Below, one piece after another: positions 35,939 through 47,770 of a stretch of 64,000 nucleotides of DNA; within the stretch, counting starts at the first letter, position 1; the number at the start of each line of letters is the position of its first letter. This stretch comes from Streptomyces sp. NBC_01431. Lineage in GTDB: Bacteria; Actinomycetota; Actinomycetes; Streptomycetales; Streptomycetaceae. The position numbers and the translations under genes were made by a program. The notes under the pieces were generated by a model. That model saw only the letters and a program-made list of their open reading frames with translations. It had not been told where the DNA came from and did not search any database. The stretch covers positions 930,001 through 994,000 of the forward strand of contig NZ_CP109496.1 of assembly GCF_036231355.1 (NCBI RefSeq), in the 5' to 3' direction.

Positions 35939-37408
35939 TCAGTCGAACCAGCGCTGCGGTTCGGGCGCCGTGTTGCGCCAGACGTGCTTGGCCTCGGTGT
36001 ATTCGGCGAGTCCGGAGGGGCCCAGTTCGCGACCCACGCCGGACTGCTTCATGCCGCCCCACTCGGCCTGCGGGACGTAGGGGTGGAAGTCGTTGATCCA
36101 GACCGTGCCGACCCGCAGGGCGGCGGCCACCCGGTGCGCCCTGCTCTGGTCCGTCGTCCACACCGCTCCCGCCAGGCCGTAGACGGTGTCGTTCGCGAGC
36201 GCCACCGCCTCGGCCTCGCCACGGAACCGCTCCACCGTCACGACCGGTCCGAACGACTCGTCCTGGACGACGGACATCTGCGGGGTGCACTCGTCGAGGA
36301 TGGTGGGCGGGTAGTAGAAGCCGTTCGCGAGCGCGGGATCGTCGGGCCGGGCGCCGCCGAGCCGCAGCACGGCACCCTCCGCGACACCGGCGGCGACGTA
36401 CGCCTCGACCTTGTCGCGGTGTCCGGCCGAGATGAGCGGTCCGGTGCGGGCGTGCTCGTCGAAGGGGCCGCCCATGCGGATCTGCCGGGCGCGCGCGGCG
36501 AGTTCGTCGACGAAGCGGTCGTGCAGCTCGTCCTCCACGAGGAGCCGGGCACCGGCCGAGCAGACCTGCCCCGAATGCAGGAAGACGGCCATGAGCGCGT
36601 AGTCGACAGCGGTCTCGAAGTGCGCGTCGGCGAAGACGATGTTGGGGTTCTTGCCGCCGAGCTCAAGGGCCACCTTCTTCACGGTGGCGGCGGCGGCCGC
36701 CATGATGCTCCGGCCGGTGGAGAGCCCGCCGGTGAAGGAGACCAGGTCGACCCGCTCGTCCACGGTCAGCGGCGCGCCGACCACGGCCCCGGAGCCGAGC
36801 ACGAGGTTGGCGGCCCCGTCCGGCAGCCCGGCCTCCTGGAGGAGCCTCATCAGCATGATCGCGGTATGCGGTGTCAGCTCGCTCGGCTTGAGGACGAAGG
36901 TGTTGCCCGCTGCCAGCGCGGGCGCGACCTTCCACGCGGTCTGCAACAGCGGGTAGTTCCACGGCGTGATCAGGGCGCACACTCCGACCGGCTCATGGAC
37001 GATGCGGCTGTCGACGGACGGGTTGCCCGCGTCGACGATCCGGTCCGTGCCGCCCGCGGCGACGAGGTTGCCGAAGTAGCGGAAACAATTCGCGATGTCG
37101 TCCATGTCGTACTCCGACTCGACCAGGCGCTTGCCGGTGTCGAGCGACTCCGCCCTGGCGAAGTCGGCCTTGTCTCGCTGGAGGAGGTCGGCGACCCGGA
37201 GCAGCAGCGCGGCCCGGTCGGCGACGGAGGTGTGCGGCCACGGACCGTGGTCGAAGGCGTCCCGGGCTGCGGCCGTCGCGGCGGCCGCGTCCTTCGGCCC
37301 GGCCTCGTCCACCTGGGCGACGAGAGTGCCGTCCGCGGGGCACCGGATGTCCCGCTTGCCCCCTTCCGCGGCCGCCGTCCACCGGCCGGCGATGAACAGC
37401 TCGGGCAT
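35939..37408 (-). CDS. Aldehyde dehydrogenase (betaine-aldehyde dehydrogenase-like)
   Basis: NAD(P)+-dependent dehydrogenase of 489 residues. Landmarks are LITPWNYPLLQTAWKVAPAL, FTGGLSTGRSIM, LELGGKNPNIVFADA (catalytic Glu) and FLHSGQVCSAGARLLVEDEL (catalytic Cys), then ESFGPVVTVERF and WGGMKQSGVGRELG. The length is full. It is the first gene of the operon, with the GMC oxidase making the aldehyde it would oxidise; betaine aldehyde to glycine betaine, an osmoprotectant, is the best guess. Confidence 0.92.
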   Translation of the reverse strand: MPELFIAGRWTAAAEGGKRDIRCPADGTLVAQVDEAGPKDAAAATAAARDAFDHGPWPHTSVADRAALLLRVADLLQRDKADFARAESLDTGKRLVESEYDMDDIANCFRYFGNLVAAGGTDRIVDAGNPSVDSRIVHEPVGVCALITPWNYPLLQTAWKVAPALAAGNTFVLKPSELTPHTAIMLMRLLQEAGLPDGAANLVLGSGAVVGAPLTVDERVDLVSFTGGLSTGRSIMAAAAATVKKVALELGGKNPNIVFADAHFETAVDYALMAVFLHSGQVCSAGARLLVEDELHDRFVDELAARARQIRMGGPFDEHARTGPLISAGHRDKVEAYVAAGVAEGAVLRLGGARPDDPALANGFYYPPTILDECTPQMSVVQDESFGPVVTVERFRGEAEAVALANDTVYGLAGAVWTTDQSRAHRVAAALRVGTVWINDFHPYVPQAEWGGMKQSGVGRELGPSGLAEYTEAKHVWRNTAPEPQRWFD

Positions 37409-39547
<2,139 letters not shown>

Positions 39548-39696
39548 GGCGATTCTCCGATTCTGTCTGCCTTGCCACGCGGCTCCGGCGTCGTATCCCG
39601 GAGGTCATCGGTCCGGCGCGGCTCCCGGCGCTGCGTCTGGCTTCCACGATCCCGCCGGGCGACGCCCGGCCCGCAGTGCCGAGGGGGCAGGAGCAG

Positions 39697-39713
39697 GGGG
39701 CCGAGTGGGCCCC
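39697..39713. promoter_or_regulatory. Island palindrome upstream of flavodoxin gene (site 1)
   Basis: GGGGCC-GAGTG-GGCCCC, a perfect palindrome apart from its 5-nt centre, about 150 bp upstream of the flavodoxin start in a gap that serves no other gene start. See the shared motif discussed under findings. Confidence 0.5.
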
Positions 39714-39719
39714 GCCGGA

Positions 39720-39735
39720 GGACCCGGTCGGCCCC
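39720..39735. promoter_or_regulatory. Island palindrome upstream of flavodoxin gene (site 2)
   Basis: GGACCC-GGTC-GGCCCC, with the same GGTC centre as the site before the Crp-like gene; about 23 bp centre to centre from site 1. Confidence 0.5.
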
Positions 39736-39778
39736 CGACGGGGTTGCCGTGCGCCCTGGCCCGGCCGCCGCCCGTGAA

Positions 39779-41119
<1,341 letters not shown>

Positions 41120-41133
41120 GGGCAGCCGTAGCG

Positions 41134-43071
41134 CTACCTACCCGCATGTAACCCGCCGCCCTCCCCTTGTCGGACGGGCGCGGGAAGGGGCAGCGCGAAC
41201 CACACGGCCTTGCCTTCCTGGGTGGGGACGGTTCCCCACGATGTGGCCAGTTGATCGAGGAGCGCCAGCCCCCGGCCGGACTCCTCGTCGAGGGCCGCCG
41301 TCCTCGCCTGGGGCAGGACCGGACTGCCGTCGCTCACCTCGACGTTGAGTTCGTCCCTGGCGCGCCGCAGCCTCAGCCGCAGTGGCTCGCAGGCGTGGCG
41401 GACCGAGTTGGAGAGCAGTTCGGAGGCGAGCAGGCAGGCGGTGTCGATCAGGTCCTCGCAGTTCCAGGCTTCCAGGGTGCGGCGCAGGAAGCGACGCCCC
41501 TCGCCCACGCTGACCGGTTGTGCCGGCAGGCAGGCGGAGACGGCGGTCGGCGGCGCGGAAGGGATGCGGACGAGCAACAGGGTCACGTCGTCCGCGTAGT
41601 CCTGGGGACCGGGCAGCAGGGAGGCGAGTACGGAGTCGGCGGCCTGTTCCAGGCATGGGGCGTCGGCGATGGATTTTTCCAGCGCGACGGTGAGGGCGTC
41701 GATCTGCGCTCCGATGTCGCTGGTGGGGGTCTCCACCAGGCCGTCGGTGTAGAGCGCCAGAACCGAGGCCGGGGGCACCGTCAGCCGGGTCTCCTGGTGC
41801 GGCACCTCGCCGACGCCCAGGGGAACACTGACGGGAACGGGCAGTCTGCGGACCTGCCCGGTGGGTTCGGCGAGCAGCACGGGAAGGTGACCGGCCGAGC
41901 ACACCGTCAGGGTGCTCTCGTCCGGGTCCAGGATCAGGTAGCAGCAGGTGACGAGTTGGTCGGGCAGCTCGCTGACGACGGCGTCGAGGGCGCGCATCAG
42001 CTGCCAGGGCGGCATGCCGGTCTTGGCCAGGGCATGGGAGGCGGAGCGCAGCTGTCCCATGACGGCCGCCGCCTCCAGGCCGCGGCCCATGACGTCGCCG
42101 ATCAGTACCCCGACGCGGCCACCGCCCAGGGCGATCAGGTCGAACCAGTCGCCGCCCACGCCCAGGCCCTGGCGGGCGGGGAAGTAGCGGCTGGAGGTGT
42201 CGATGCCGGGGAGGGCGGCCGGTGAGCCCATCAGGCTCCGTTGCAGGGTCAGGGCGACGTGACGCTGCTGCTCGTACAACTCGGCCAGTTGGGCCTCGGC
42301 CTTCTTGCGCTCGCTGACGTCGCGAATGGCCGCGGACACCAGAGTCCCCTCCGGGGTCTCCAGTGGGCTGAGGCTGATCTCGACCGGGAACTCGACCCCG
42401 TCCCGGCGTACCCCGTAGAGGTCGAGGCCGGCGCCCATGGGGCGAACACGCCGGTTGTCGACATAGCCGTGGCGGTGGGTGGGGTGGTGGTGGTGGAACC
42501 GCTGCGGGACCAGTATCTCGACCTGGCGTCCCAGGAGTTCTTCGCGCTGATGGCCGAACAGGGCCTCGGTCTGCGCGTTGACCAGTTGAATGGTGCCGGC
42601 GTCGTCGACGATCACGATGGCGTCCGGTGCGGCTTCCAGCAGGGCCCGGAAGCGTGCCTCGGCGGCCTTGCGTTCGCTCACGTCGCGCACCGCGGCGGAG
42701 ATCAGGAGTCCGTCGGGGGTCTGTAGCGGGCTGATGCTGATTTCGACCGGGAACTCCGCCCCGTCGCGGCGCAGTCCGTACAGTTCCAGGTCGGCGCCCA
42801 TGGGACGGACTTGCTGGTTGGCGGAGTAGCCCATGCGGTGGCCAGGATGCTGGGCCCGGAACCGTTGCGGCACCAGGATCTCGATCGGGCGGCCGAGCAA
42901 CTCGTTGCGCGGGTAGCCGAACAGTGTCTCCGTCTGCGCGTTGACCAGACGGATCACGCCGGCGTCGTCCACGATCACCATCGCGTCCGGGGCCGCCTCC
43001 AGTAGCGCTCGGAAAGGCTCCTCGGTCACGGAGATCATGCGTGACGGTGCTTGCTCAGGGCCCGGTTGCAT
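41134..43071 (-). CDS. PAS-PAS-SpoIIE phosphatase with C-terminal HATPase domain
   Basis: Protein of about 645 residues. Two tandem PAS domains (residues about 20-140 and 141-261) are the same length and about three-quarters identical. A PP2C/SpoIIE serine phosphatase follows (GLGVGGDWFDLIALGGGRVG, VLIGDVMGRGLEAAAVMGQL, LALYTDGLVETPTSDI, YADDVTLLLVRI), then an anti-sigma-type kinase domain (LLASELLSNSVRHACEPLRL, LLDQLATSWG). It should dephosphorylate STAS antagonists in response to a PAS-sensed signal such as redox or light. Start uncertain (43086, 43071 or 43038; no clear ribosome-binding site). Divergent from the Crp-like gene. Confidence 0.9.
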   Translation of the reverse strand: MQPGPEQAPSRMISVTEEPFRALLEAAPDAMVIVDDAGVIRLVNAQTETLFGYPRNELLGRPIEILVPQRFRAQHPGHRMGYSANQQVRPMGADLELYGLRRDGAEFPVEISISPLQTPDGLLISAAVRDVSERKAAEARFRALLEAAPDAIVIVDDAGTIQLVNAQTEALFGHQREELLGRQVEILVPQRFHHHHPTHRHGYVDNRRVRPMGAGLDLYGVRRDGVEFPVEISLSPLETPEGTLVSAAIRDVSERKKAEAQLAELYEQQRHVALTLQRSLMGSPAALPGIDTSSRYFPARQGLGVGGDWFDLIALGGGRVGVLIGDVMGRGLEAAAVMGQLRSASHALAKTGMPPWQLMRALDAVVSELPDQLVTCCYLILDPDESTLTVCSAGHLPVLLAEPTGQVRRLPVPVSVPLGVGEVPHQETRLTVPPASVLALYTDGLVETPTSDIGAQIDALTVALEKSIADAPCLEQAADSVLASLLPGPQDYADDVTLLLVRIPSAPPTAVSACLPAQPVSVGEGRRFLRRTLEAWNCEDLIDTACLLASELLSNSVRHACEPLRLRLRRARDELNVEVSDGSPVLPQARTAALDEESGRGLALLDQLATSWGTVPTQEGKAVWFALPLPAPVRQGEGGGLHAGR

Positions 43072-43209
43072 GGCGCATTTCAGCATCCATCGGGTGCCGC
43101 GCGAGGGCGTTGTCGCGAAGTTTCCGGTTCTGACACAACTCTGCCGTGATGGGTGGGCGCCACACGTATGCGAGCCGCCTGCGCCACCGGGTCCGTCCAG
43201 CCGCGAAAG

Positions 43210-43225
43210 TGGACCGGTCGGCCCT
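43210..43225. promoter_or_regulatory. Island palindrome in PAS-phosphatase/Crp-like divergent promoter
   Basis: TGGACC-GGTC-GGCCCT, 58 bp upstream of the Crp-like start and 139 bp from the phosphatase start, so it could serve either gene. Confidence 0.55.
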
Positions 43226-43282
43226 CCCCCCACGCGCCTGTCACGCCGGAGACTCGGAGCAGGAACAACGGAGGAGGCCACC

Positions 43283-43747
43283 ATGAGCGCCCTGTCCCGG
43301 ACCCGCATGACAGCCACCCTGTCGACGGATCACCGCACGCGCCTGATGGAGCTTGCCCGCGAAGTCGACTTTCCCGCCGGGACGCGCCTGTTCAACGAGG
43401 GGGGCCGGGCCGACCGGTTCTGGATCGTGCGGTCGGGCATCGTCGCACTGGACGTCCACGTGCCTGGCCGACAGGCGACCGTGGTGGACCGCCTCGGTCG
43501 CGATGAACTCGTCGGCTGGTCCTGGCTGTTCCCGCCCCACCAGTGGCATCTGGGTGCGGGTGCGGAGACCCTCCTGCGCACCCACGAGTTCGACGCGGCG
43601 GCGGTTCGCCTGCTGATGGACGCCGACCCCGCCTTCAGCGCCGATGTCAATCACTGGGTGGGGCAGGTCCTCGCCCGTCGGCTCACCTCCGCGAGGGTCC
43701 GGCTGCTCGACCGGTTCGCCCCCTATGGAAGCGGCAAGACTCTGTGA
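43283..43747 (+). CDS. Cyclic-nucleotide-binding (Crp/Fnr-type sensor) domain protein without HTH
   Basis: Protein of 154 residues starting at ATG 43283 with GGAGGAGG upstream. It is one cNMP-binding beta-roll: VDFPAGTRLFNEGGRADRFW, IVRSGIVALDVHVPGRQATV and LGRDELVGWSWLFPPHQWHL, then a C-helix. It ends after RLTSARVRLLDRFAPYG with no DNA-binding domain. It may act as a stand-alone ligand sensor for a partner protein. It leads the unit crp-like - CBS-BON - response regulator. Confidence 0.87.
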   Translation: MSALSRTRMTATLSTDHRTRLMELAREVDFPAGTRLFNEGGRADRFWIVRSGIVALDVHVPGRQATVVDRLGRDELVGWSWLFPPHQWHLGAGAETLLRTHEFDAAAVRLLMDADPAFSADVNHWVGQVLARRLTSARVRLLDRFAPYGSGKTL

Positions 43748-43783
43748 CGCTTGCCGACGGGCCCGATGCACGAGGAGTCAGCG

Positions 43784-44440
43784 ATGCCCGCATCCCAGTA
43801 CACCGTCAGTGATGTCATGACCCACACGGCCGTGGCCGTGGGCCGCAGGGCTTCCTACAAGGAGATCGTCGAGGTGATGAACCAGTGGAAGGTCAGCGCC
43901 CTGCCGGTCCTGGAGGGCGAGGGTCGTGTCGTCGGCGTGGTGTCGGAAGCAGACCTGCTGGTCAAGGAGCAGTTTCGGGGTGCGGACCCGGCGCCGCTGG
44001 ACCGGGCCGGGGAGACCGTCAAGGCCGCTGCCGTCCTGGCCGAGGACCTCATGTCAACCCCGGCCGTCACCGTGCATCCGGCCGCCACGGTGTCCGAGGC
44101 CGCCCGCATCATGGCGCGCAAGGGCGTGAAGCGGCTTCCCGTGGTCAATGACGTGGGAATGCTGGAAGGCGTGGTCAGCCGCGGTGACCTCCTGAAGGTG
44201 TTCCTGCGGCCGGACGCCGAGATCGAGCACGAGGTCCGGGGCGCGGTCCTCGGCGAGCTGACGCTCCCCGTACACGTCGATTGCTCGGTCGAGGATGGCG
44301 TGGTCACCCTTGGCATCGGCCGCCGCGGCGACCGTGCGCTCGTGCCCCTGCTGGCGCGGGCCGTCCTCGCTGTGGAAGGCGTCGTCGACGTACGCATGCG
44401 TACGGAGGGCGAGGAGGTTTCCGGCGGTGCAACCGCCTGA
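43784..44440 (+). CDS. CBS-pair and BON domain protein (first of three)
   Basis: Protein of 218 residues. CBS1 covers DVMTHTAVAVGRRASYKEIV to VVGVVSEADLLVKEQ; CBS2 covers DLMSTPAVTVHPAATVSEAA to VVSRGDLLKVFL; the C-terminus is BON-like (LPVHVDCSVEDGVVTLGIGR, AVLAVEGVVDVRMR). CBS pairs bind adenosyl ligands such as AMP/ATP and the family includes the DosR-regulated Hrp1 of mycobacteria. ATG 43784 has GAGGAG at 43772-43777, preferred over 43751. It lies 36 nt after the Crp-like gene. Confidence 0.9.
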   Translation: MPASQYTVSDVMTHTAVAVGRRASYKEIVEVMNQWKVSALPVLEGEGRVVGVVSEADLLVKEQFRGADPAPLDRAGETVKAAAVLAEDLMSTPAVTVHPAATVSEAARIMARKGVKRLPVVNDVGMLEGVVSRGDLLKVFLRPDAEIEHEVRGAVLGELTLPVHVDCSVEDGVVTLGIGRRGDRALVPLLARAVLAVEGVVDVRMRTEGEEVSGGATA

Positions 44441-44542
44441 GACCGCCCTGCGCCGCTCGTCCCCTCACGGTCGCTCGGCAGGTGTTTTCCGCCCGGTGCT
44501 GGGACAATGCTGCTGAGGCTTGAGCCAACGCCAGGGGCAGGG

Positions 44543-45235
44543 ATGTCCGAGACACCAGAAGGATCACCGCAACCACTAGTCCGGGTGTTCATCCTCGACG
44601 ACCACGAGGTCGTCCGACGGGGACTGCACGACCTCCTGGACGCGGAGCCCGGGATCGAGGTGGTCGGCGAGGCGTCGACAGCCGAGCAGGCACTGGCCCG
44701 GGGGCCCGCCCTGCGGCCGGATGTGGCGGTGCTCGATGTCCGGCTTCCCGACGGTGACGGCATCACGGTGTGCCGCGAGCTGCGGTCACGCATGCCGGAG
44801 CTGGCCTGTCTGATGCTCACGTCCTTCGACGACGAGGACGCTCTTCTCGACGCGATCATGGCGGGGGCGGCGGGGTATGTGCTGAAGCAGATCAAGGGGG
44901 CCGATCTGGTCTCCGCCGTCCGTACGGTGGCGACAGGCCAGTCCATGCTCGATCCCGCCACGACGGCCCGGCTCATGCACTCCCTGCGGGACACCGAGGA
45001 GGACAAGCCGCCCGAGGACGTACGGCTGGCCGCACTGTCCGAGCGGGAACTCTCCGTCCTCGAACTCATTGGTGAGGGGCTCACCAATCGACAGATCGCG
45101 GGACGGCTCTATCTGTCCGAGAAGACCGTCAAGAACCACATTTCCCGGCTGCTTTCCAAGCTGGGCGTCGACCGTCGAGTTCAGGCGGCTGTGATCGCGG
45201 CCCAGGTGGCCGAGCACGACGAGCCTCGCCATTGA
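44543..45235 (+). CDS. NarL/LuxR-family response regulator (DevR/OsdR-like), copy 1
   Basis: Protein of 230 residues. Receiver domain: [20 protein letters not shown] with phospho-acceptor Asp65 (VAVLDVRLPDGDG) and Lys in VLKQIKGADL. Lux[44 protein letters not shown]. It closely resembles mycobacterial DevR/DosR, and copy 2 at 59976 is near-identical in the receiver. No kinase gene is next to it, so it is probably phosphorylated by the kinase at 60697. ATG 44543 follows GCAGGG and gives the same N-terminal layout as copy 2. It is the third gene after the Crp-like start. Confidence 0.92.
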   Translation: MSETPEGSPQPLVRVFILDDHEVVRRGLHDLLDAEPGIEVVGEASTAEQALARGPALRPDVAVLDVRLPDGDGITVCRELRSRMPELACLMLTSFDDEDALLDAIMAGAAGYVLKQIKGADLVSAVRTVATGQSMLDPATTARLMHSLRDTEEDKPPEDVRLAALSERELSVLELIGEGLTNRQIAGRLYLSEKTVKNHISRLLSKLGVDRRVQAAVIAAQVAEHDEPRH

Positions 45236-45347
45236 GCCCGATCGGGCCCCAACGACGGCCCTGTTGCAGGCTGTTGCCCCGGGCCGGTCGCCCCCGATCA
45301 CACCCCAGCCCCGTATGCGGCTTCCGCCAGGACGACACCGGGCTCGC

Positions 45348-45432
45348 TCAGCCGGCCGGACGGTGGGCCTGGTCCACCGCCCAGGCGAGAGCCGCCCGGC
45401 CGGTGAAGAACGGGTCGATGCCGACAGCGAGG
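45348..45432 (-). pseudogene. Remnant of universal stress protein N-terminus
   Basis: On the minus strand a frame reads YLAVGIDPFFTGRAALAWAV and then DQAHRPAG and a stop. This matches the VVVGVDGSxxSRAALxWAVDEA start of UspA domains, but it stops after about 30 residues and has no usable start. It lies just after the intact Usp gene at 45454 on the same strand, so it is probably the decayed head of a second usp gene. Confidence 0.5.
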
Positions 45433-45453
45433 TACGCCCCTCCGCGATGTCCG

Positions 45454-46359
45454 TCACGGCGTACTCCGGTGCCCCGCGTCTCGCCGGGGTATGAGCTCCA
45501 CCGGGCAGTGTGCATGGTGGATGAGACTGTGCGTCGCCCGCCCGAGGTTGGGGCCGATGTGCCCGGGAGACCGTTTGCCTCCCATCACCAGAAGATCGGC
45601 GTGGTTCGATGCTTCCACGAGGACGGCCGCCACCGAGGGGCTCGATTCGGCATCGACGCGCAGGGAGAGATCGGGGAACTCCTCCCGGATCAGGTCGGCC
45701 ACCACGACGACGCTGCCCATGCGGCCCGGGGCCGGCTCGTTCACGTCGTCGAGCATGGCCGCGACATCACCGACCGGATGCAGAACGTTCCCGATGTGGA
45801 GGATGCGCAGCTCCGACTTACGGGCTGCGGCTTCGCGAGCGGCGTGCCGCGCACAGACGAGGTCGTGTTCGTCCCGCACGCCCACCAGCACCGGCCCCGC
45901 CCCGGCCGTCTCCGTGGCACCTCGCACCACGATCACGGCCGTCCTCGCACCAGCCGCGACCTTCAGTCCGACCGATCCCAGCAGCAGGGAGTTGAATCCG
46001 CCGAGGCCCCGGTTGCCGACCACGATGATGCCGTCGTCGGAAGCCGCACCGTGCAGGGTGGGGACGGGCCCCCTGCGGCTGAGCTGCGTGGTGACGGCCA
46101 GGCCGGGGCAGCGCTCGCTCACGGCCGCAGCCGTGTCATCGAGCAGTTCACGGCCCTCGGCGCAGAAACGGCGGACCTCGTTCTCCATGATGAAGGCTTC
46201 CCGGCCGTCGGTGTCCGTCGCGTGGACGAGGTGCAGGGGACGTGCGAGCCGCACAGCCTCGTCCGCTGCCCAGAGCGCCGCCGCGAAGGCGTGATCGGAG
46301 CCGTCGACCCCTACGACGACCGGGCCGGATCGCACTTCACCCGTGATGCTGTCGTTCAT
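45454..46359 (-). CDS. Tandem-domain universal stress protein
   Basis: Protein of 301 residues with two Usp domains. Domain 1: VVVGVDGSDHAFAAALWAAD, with nucleotide-binding GxxGxG-type VVGNRGLGGFNSLLLGSVGL. Domain 2: VLVGVRDEHDLVCARHAARE and VMGGKRSPGHIGPNLGRATH. ATP-binding Usp proteins are core members of the DosR regulon in mycobacteria. It is divergent from the nitroreductase gene; three palindromes lie in the 352-bp gap. RBS AGGAGA lies before ATG 46359. Confidence 0.9.
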   Translation of the reverse strand: MNDSITGEVRSGPVVVGVDGSDHAFAAALWAADEAVRLARPLHLVHATDTDGREAFIMENEVRRFCAEGRELLDDTAAAVSERCPGLAVTTQLSRRGPVPTLHGAASDDGIIVVGNRGLGGFNSLLLGSVGLKVAAGARTAVIVVRGATETAGAGPVLVGVRDEHDLVCARHAAREAAARKSELRILHIGNVLHPVGDVAAMLDDVNEPAPGRMGSVVVVADLIREEFPDLSLRVDAESSPSVAAVLVEASNHADLLVMGGKRSPGHIGPNLGRATHSLIHHAHCPVELIPRRDAGHRSTP

Positions 46360-46448
46360 GGCCTTCTCCTCATCGAGTGCCGACCGCCGGTCAGCTCAAC
46401 GCTGGCATCCGCGGACGTCTCGGAAAGAGGGCCGCAAGGGGCTGGCCC

Positions 46449-46464
46449 GGGACCAAAGGTCCCT
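46449..46464. promoter_or_regulatory. Island palindrome in Usp/nitroreductase divergent promoter (site 1)
   Basis: GGGACC-AAAG-GTCCCT, in effect a perfect GGGACC-AAA-GGTCCC palindrome; the copy most like the mycobacterial DevR box (GGGAC...GTCCC). It lies 90 bp upstream of the Usp start. Confidence 0.55.
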
Positions 46465-46499
46465 GTCCGGCCGCCGCCGTTCGGGCGAGGCACGCTCCC

Positions 46500-46515
46500 T
46501 GGCCCGGTCGGTCCG
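46500..46515. promoter_or_regulatory. Weak island palindrome (site 2)
   Basis: TGGCCC-GGTC-GGTCCG; weaker than its neighbours but exactly 21 bp centre to centre from site 3. Confidence 0.35.
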
Positions 46516-46520
46516 GGCGC

Positions 46521-46536
46521 GGGACCGTTCGGCCCT
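46521..46536. promoter_or_regulatory. Island palindrome in Usp/nitroreductase divergent promoter (site 3)
   Basis: GGGACC-GTTC-GGCCCT, 176 bp before the nitroreductase start. Confidence 0.55.
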
Positions 46537-46711
46537 CGATCGGGGGCGGAGCACCGGCGGAAGGTGAGGTGAGGGACGCCGGCGACAGGCGCCCGTCCGG
46601 GCTGGGCCATCATTCGCCCGCCGATGATCTACGCGATCATCGAAGGTGACGGAGGACGCAGTGCCGCGAACCTGCTGCCGCGCGACCGCATCGCACAGAC
46701 AGGAGCCTCCC

Positions 46712-47695
46712 GTGCCCTCACCACACCCGGACACCGCCGCCGTGACCTCCCTGGTCGAGGACGCCATCACGGCACCCTCCATGCACAACGCCCAACCATG
46801 GAAGTTCCACCACCGGTCGGGCACCCGCACCATCGAGCTGCACGGCGACCGCGAACGGACCATGCCCCGCACCGATCCCGAAGGCCGCGCCCTGCATCTG
46901 GGCTGCGGGGCCGCCCTCTTCAATCTGCGGGTCGGCGCCGCGAAAGCCGGATTCGAGCCGGTGACACGGCTGCTCCCCTCCCCCGGCGACCCCTGGCACC
47001 TGGCCGACGTGGAACTCCGCGAAGCCTCACTGCCGGACGACGAGATGCGAGGTATGTATCCCGCGCTGCGACGCCGTCACACGAGCCGTTTCCCCTTCAC
47101 CGACGAGGAGGTGCCGGGCGCGATCCTCGACGGACTTCAGGCAGCCGCTCTCCTGGAAGGCGCCAGGCTGCTCGTGCCCGACGCCTGGCACGTCGACGTC
47201 CTGCTCGGCCTCGTCCAGGATGCCGAACATTACGAGGCCGTCGACCAGGCGGCCCGGGAGGAGACAGAACGCTGGACGAGCCTCCCGGACGAAGGATCAC
47301 GCGCCGATGGAATTCCGGCGTCCGCCTTCGGGCCTCGTCAGTCGGGCGCGAGCGCTCCGGTACGGGACTTCGGCGGCCGGCGCCCCGACCCCGACCGTGT
47401 GACCGCCCGCTTCGAACGCCGTCCCCAGATCGCGATCCTGGGCACGGAGCTGGACACGCCCCTGGACTGGCTCCGCGCCGGACAGGCGATGCAGCGCGTC
47501 CTGCTCCGCGCCACCCTCGACGGTGTCGTCACGTCCATGACGTCGCAGCCCCTCGAATGGCCCGAACTCCGCTGGACCGCCCGCGACCCCGTCTCCGCGA
47601 TGGGCCACGTCCACATGATCATGCGTCTCGGCTACGGCCCCGAGGGTCCGCCCACGCCCCGCCGGCCGGCACGAGAGGTGCTCACCATCGTGTGA
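46712..47695 (+). CDS. Acg-like nitroreductase family protein
   Basis: Protein of 327 residues starting at GTG 46712 (AGGAG at 46701-46705). It has the duplicated nitroreductase layout of the Acg family: VEDAITAPSMHNAQPWKFHH at the FMN site, LHLGCGAALFNLRVGAAKAG, and IAILGTELDTPLDWLRAGQA with MQRVLLRATLDGVVTSMTSQ in the second half. The Cys/Trp pattern fits FMN sequestration instead of active reduction, as described for Acg (Rv2032), a DosR-regulon member. It is divergent from a Usp gene and controlled from the palindrome-bearing gap. Confidence 0.88.
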   Translation: MPSPHPDTAAVTSLVEDAITAPSMHNAQPWKFHHRSGTRTIELHGDRERTMPRTDPEGRALHLGCGAALFNLRVGAAKAGFEPVTRLLPSPGDPWHLADVELREASLPDDEMRGMYPALRRRHTSRFPFTDEEVPGAILDGLQAAALLEGARLLVPDAWHVDVLLGLVQDAEHYEAVDQAAREETERWTSLPDEGSRADGIPASAFGPRQSGASAPVRDFGGRRPDPDRVTARFERRPQIAILGTELDTPLDWLRAGQAMQRVLLRATLDGVVTSMTSQPLEWPELRWTARDPVSAMGHVHMIMRLGYGPEGPPTPRRPAREVLTIV

Positions 47696-47721
47696 GGGGC
47701 CGCTCCGAGTCGCGTGCCGAG

Positions 47722-47758
47722 GCGGCCGGCCGGACCCCGGTTGGGCCCGGCCGGCCGC
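47722..47758. terminator. Bidirectional terminator hairpin
   Basis: A perfect 12-bp stem (47722-47733 with 47747-47758, 13-nt loop) lies 27 nt after the nitroreductase stop and before the convergent XRE-PPOX stop. GCATTTCTC follows. Confidence 0.7.
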
Positions 47759-47770
47759 GCATTTCTCTCC

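Noticed and set aside
45236..45300. GC-rich palindromes after response regulator copy 1 (GCCCGATCGGGC and CGGGCC-GGTC-GCCCCC)
   Set aside because: They lie downstream of genes on both sides, so an operator is unlikely; may be part of a terminator but without a clear loop.
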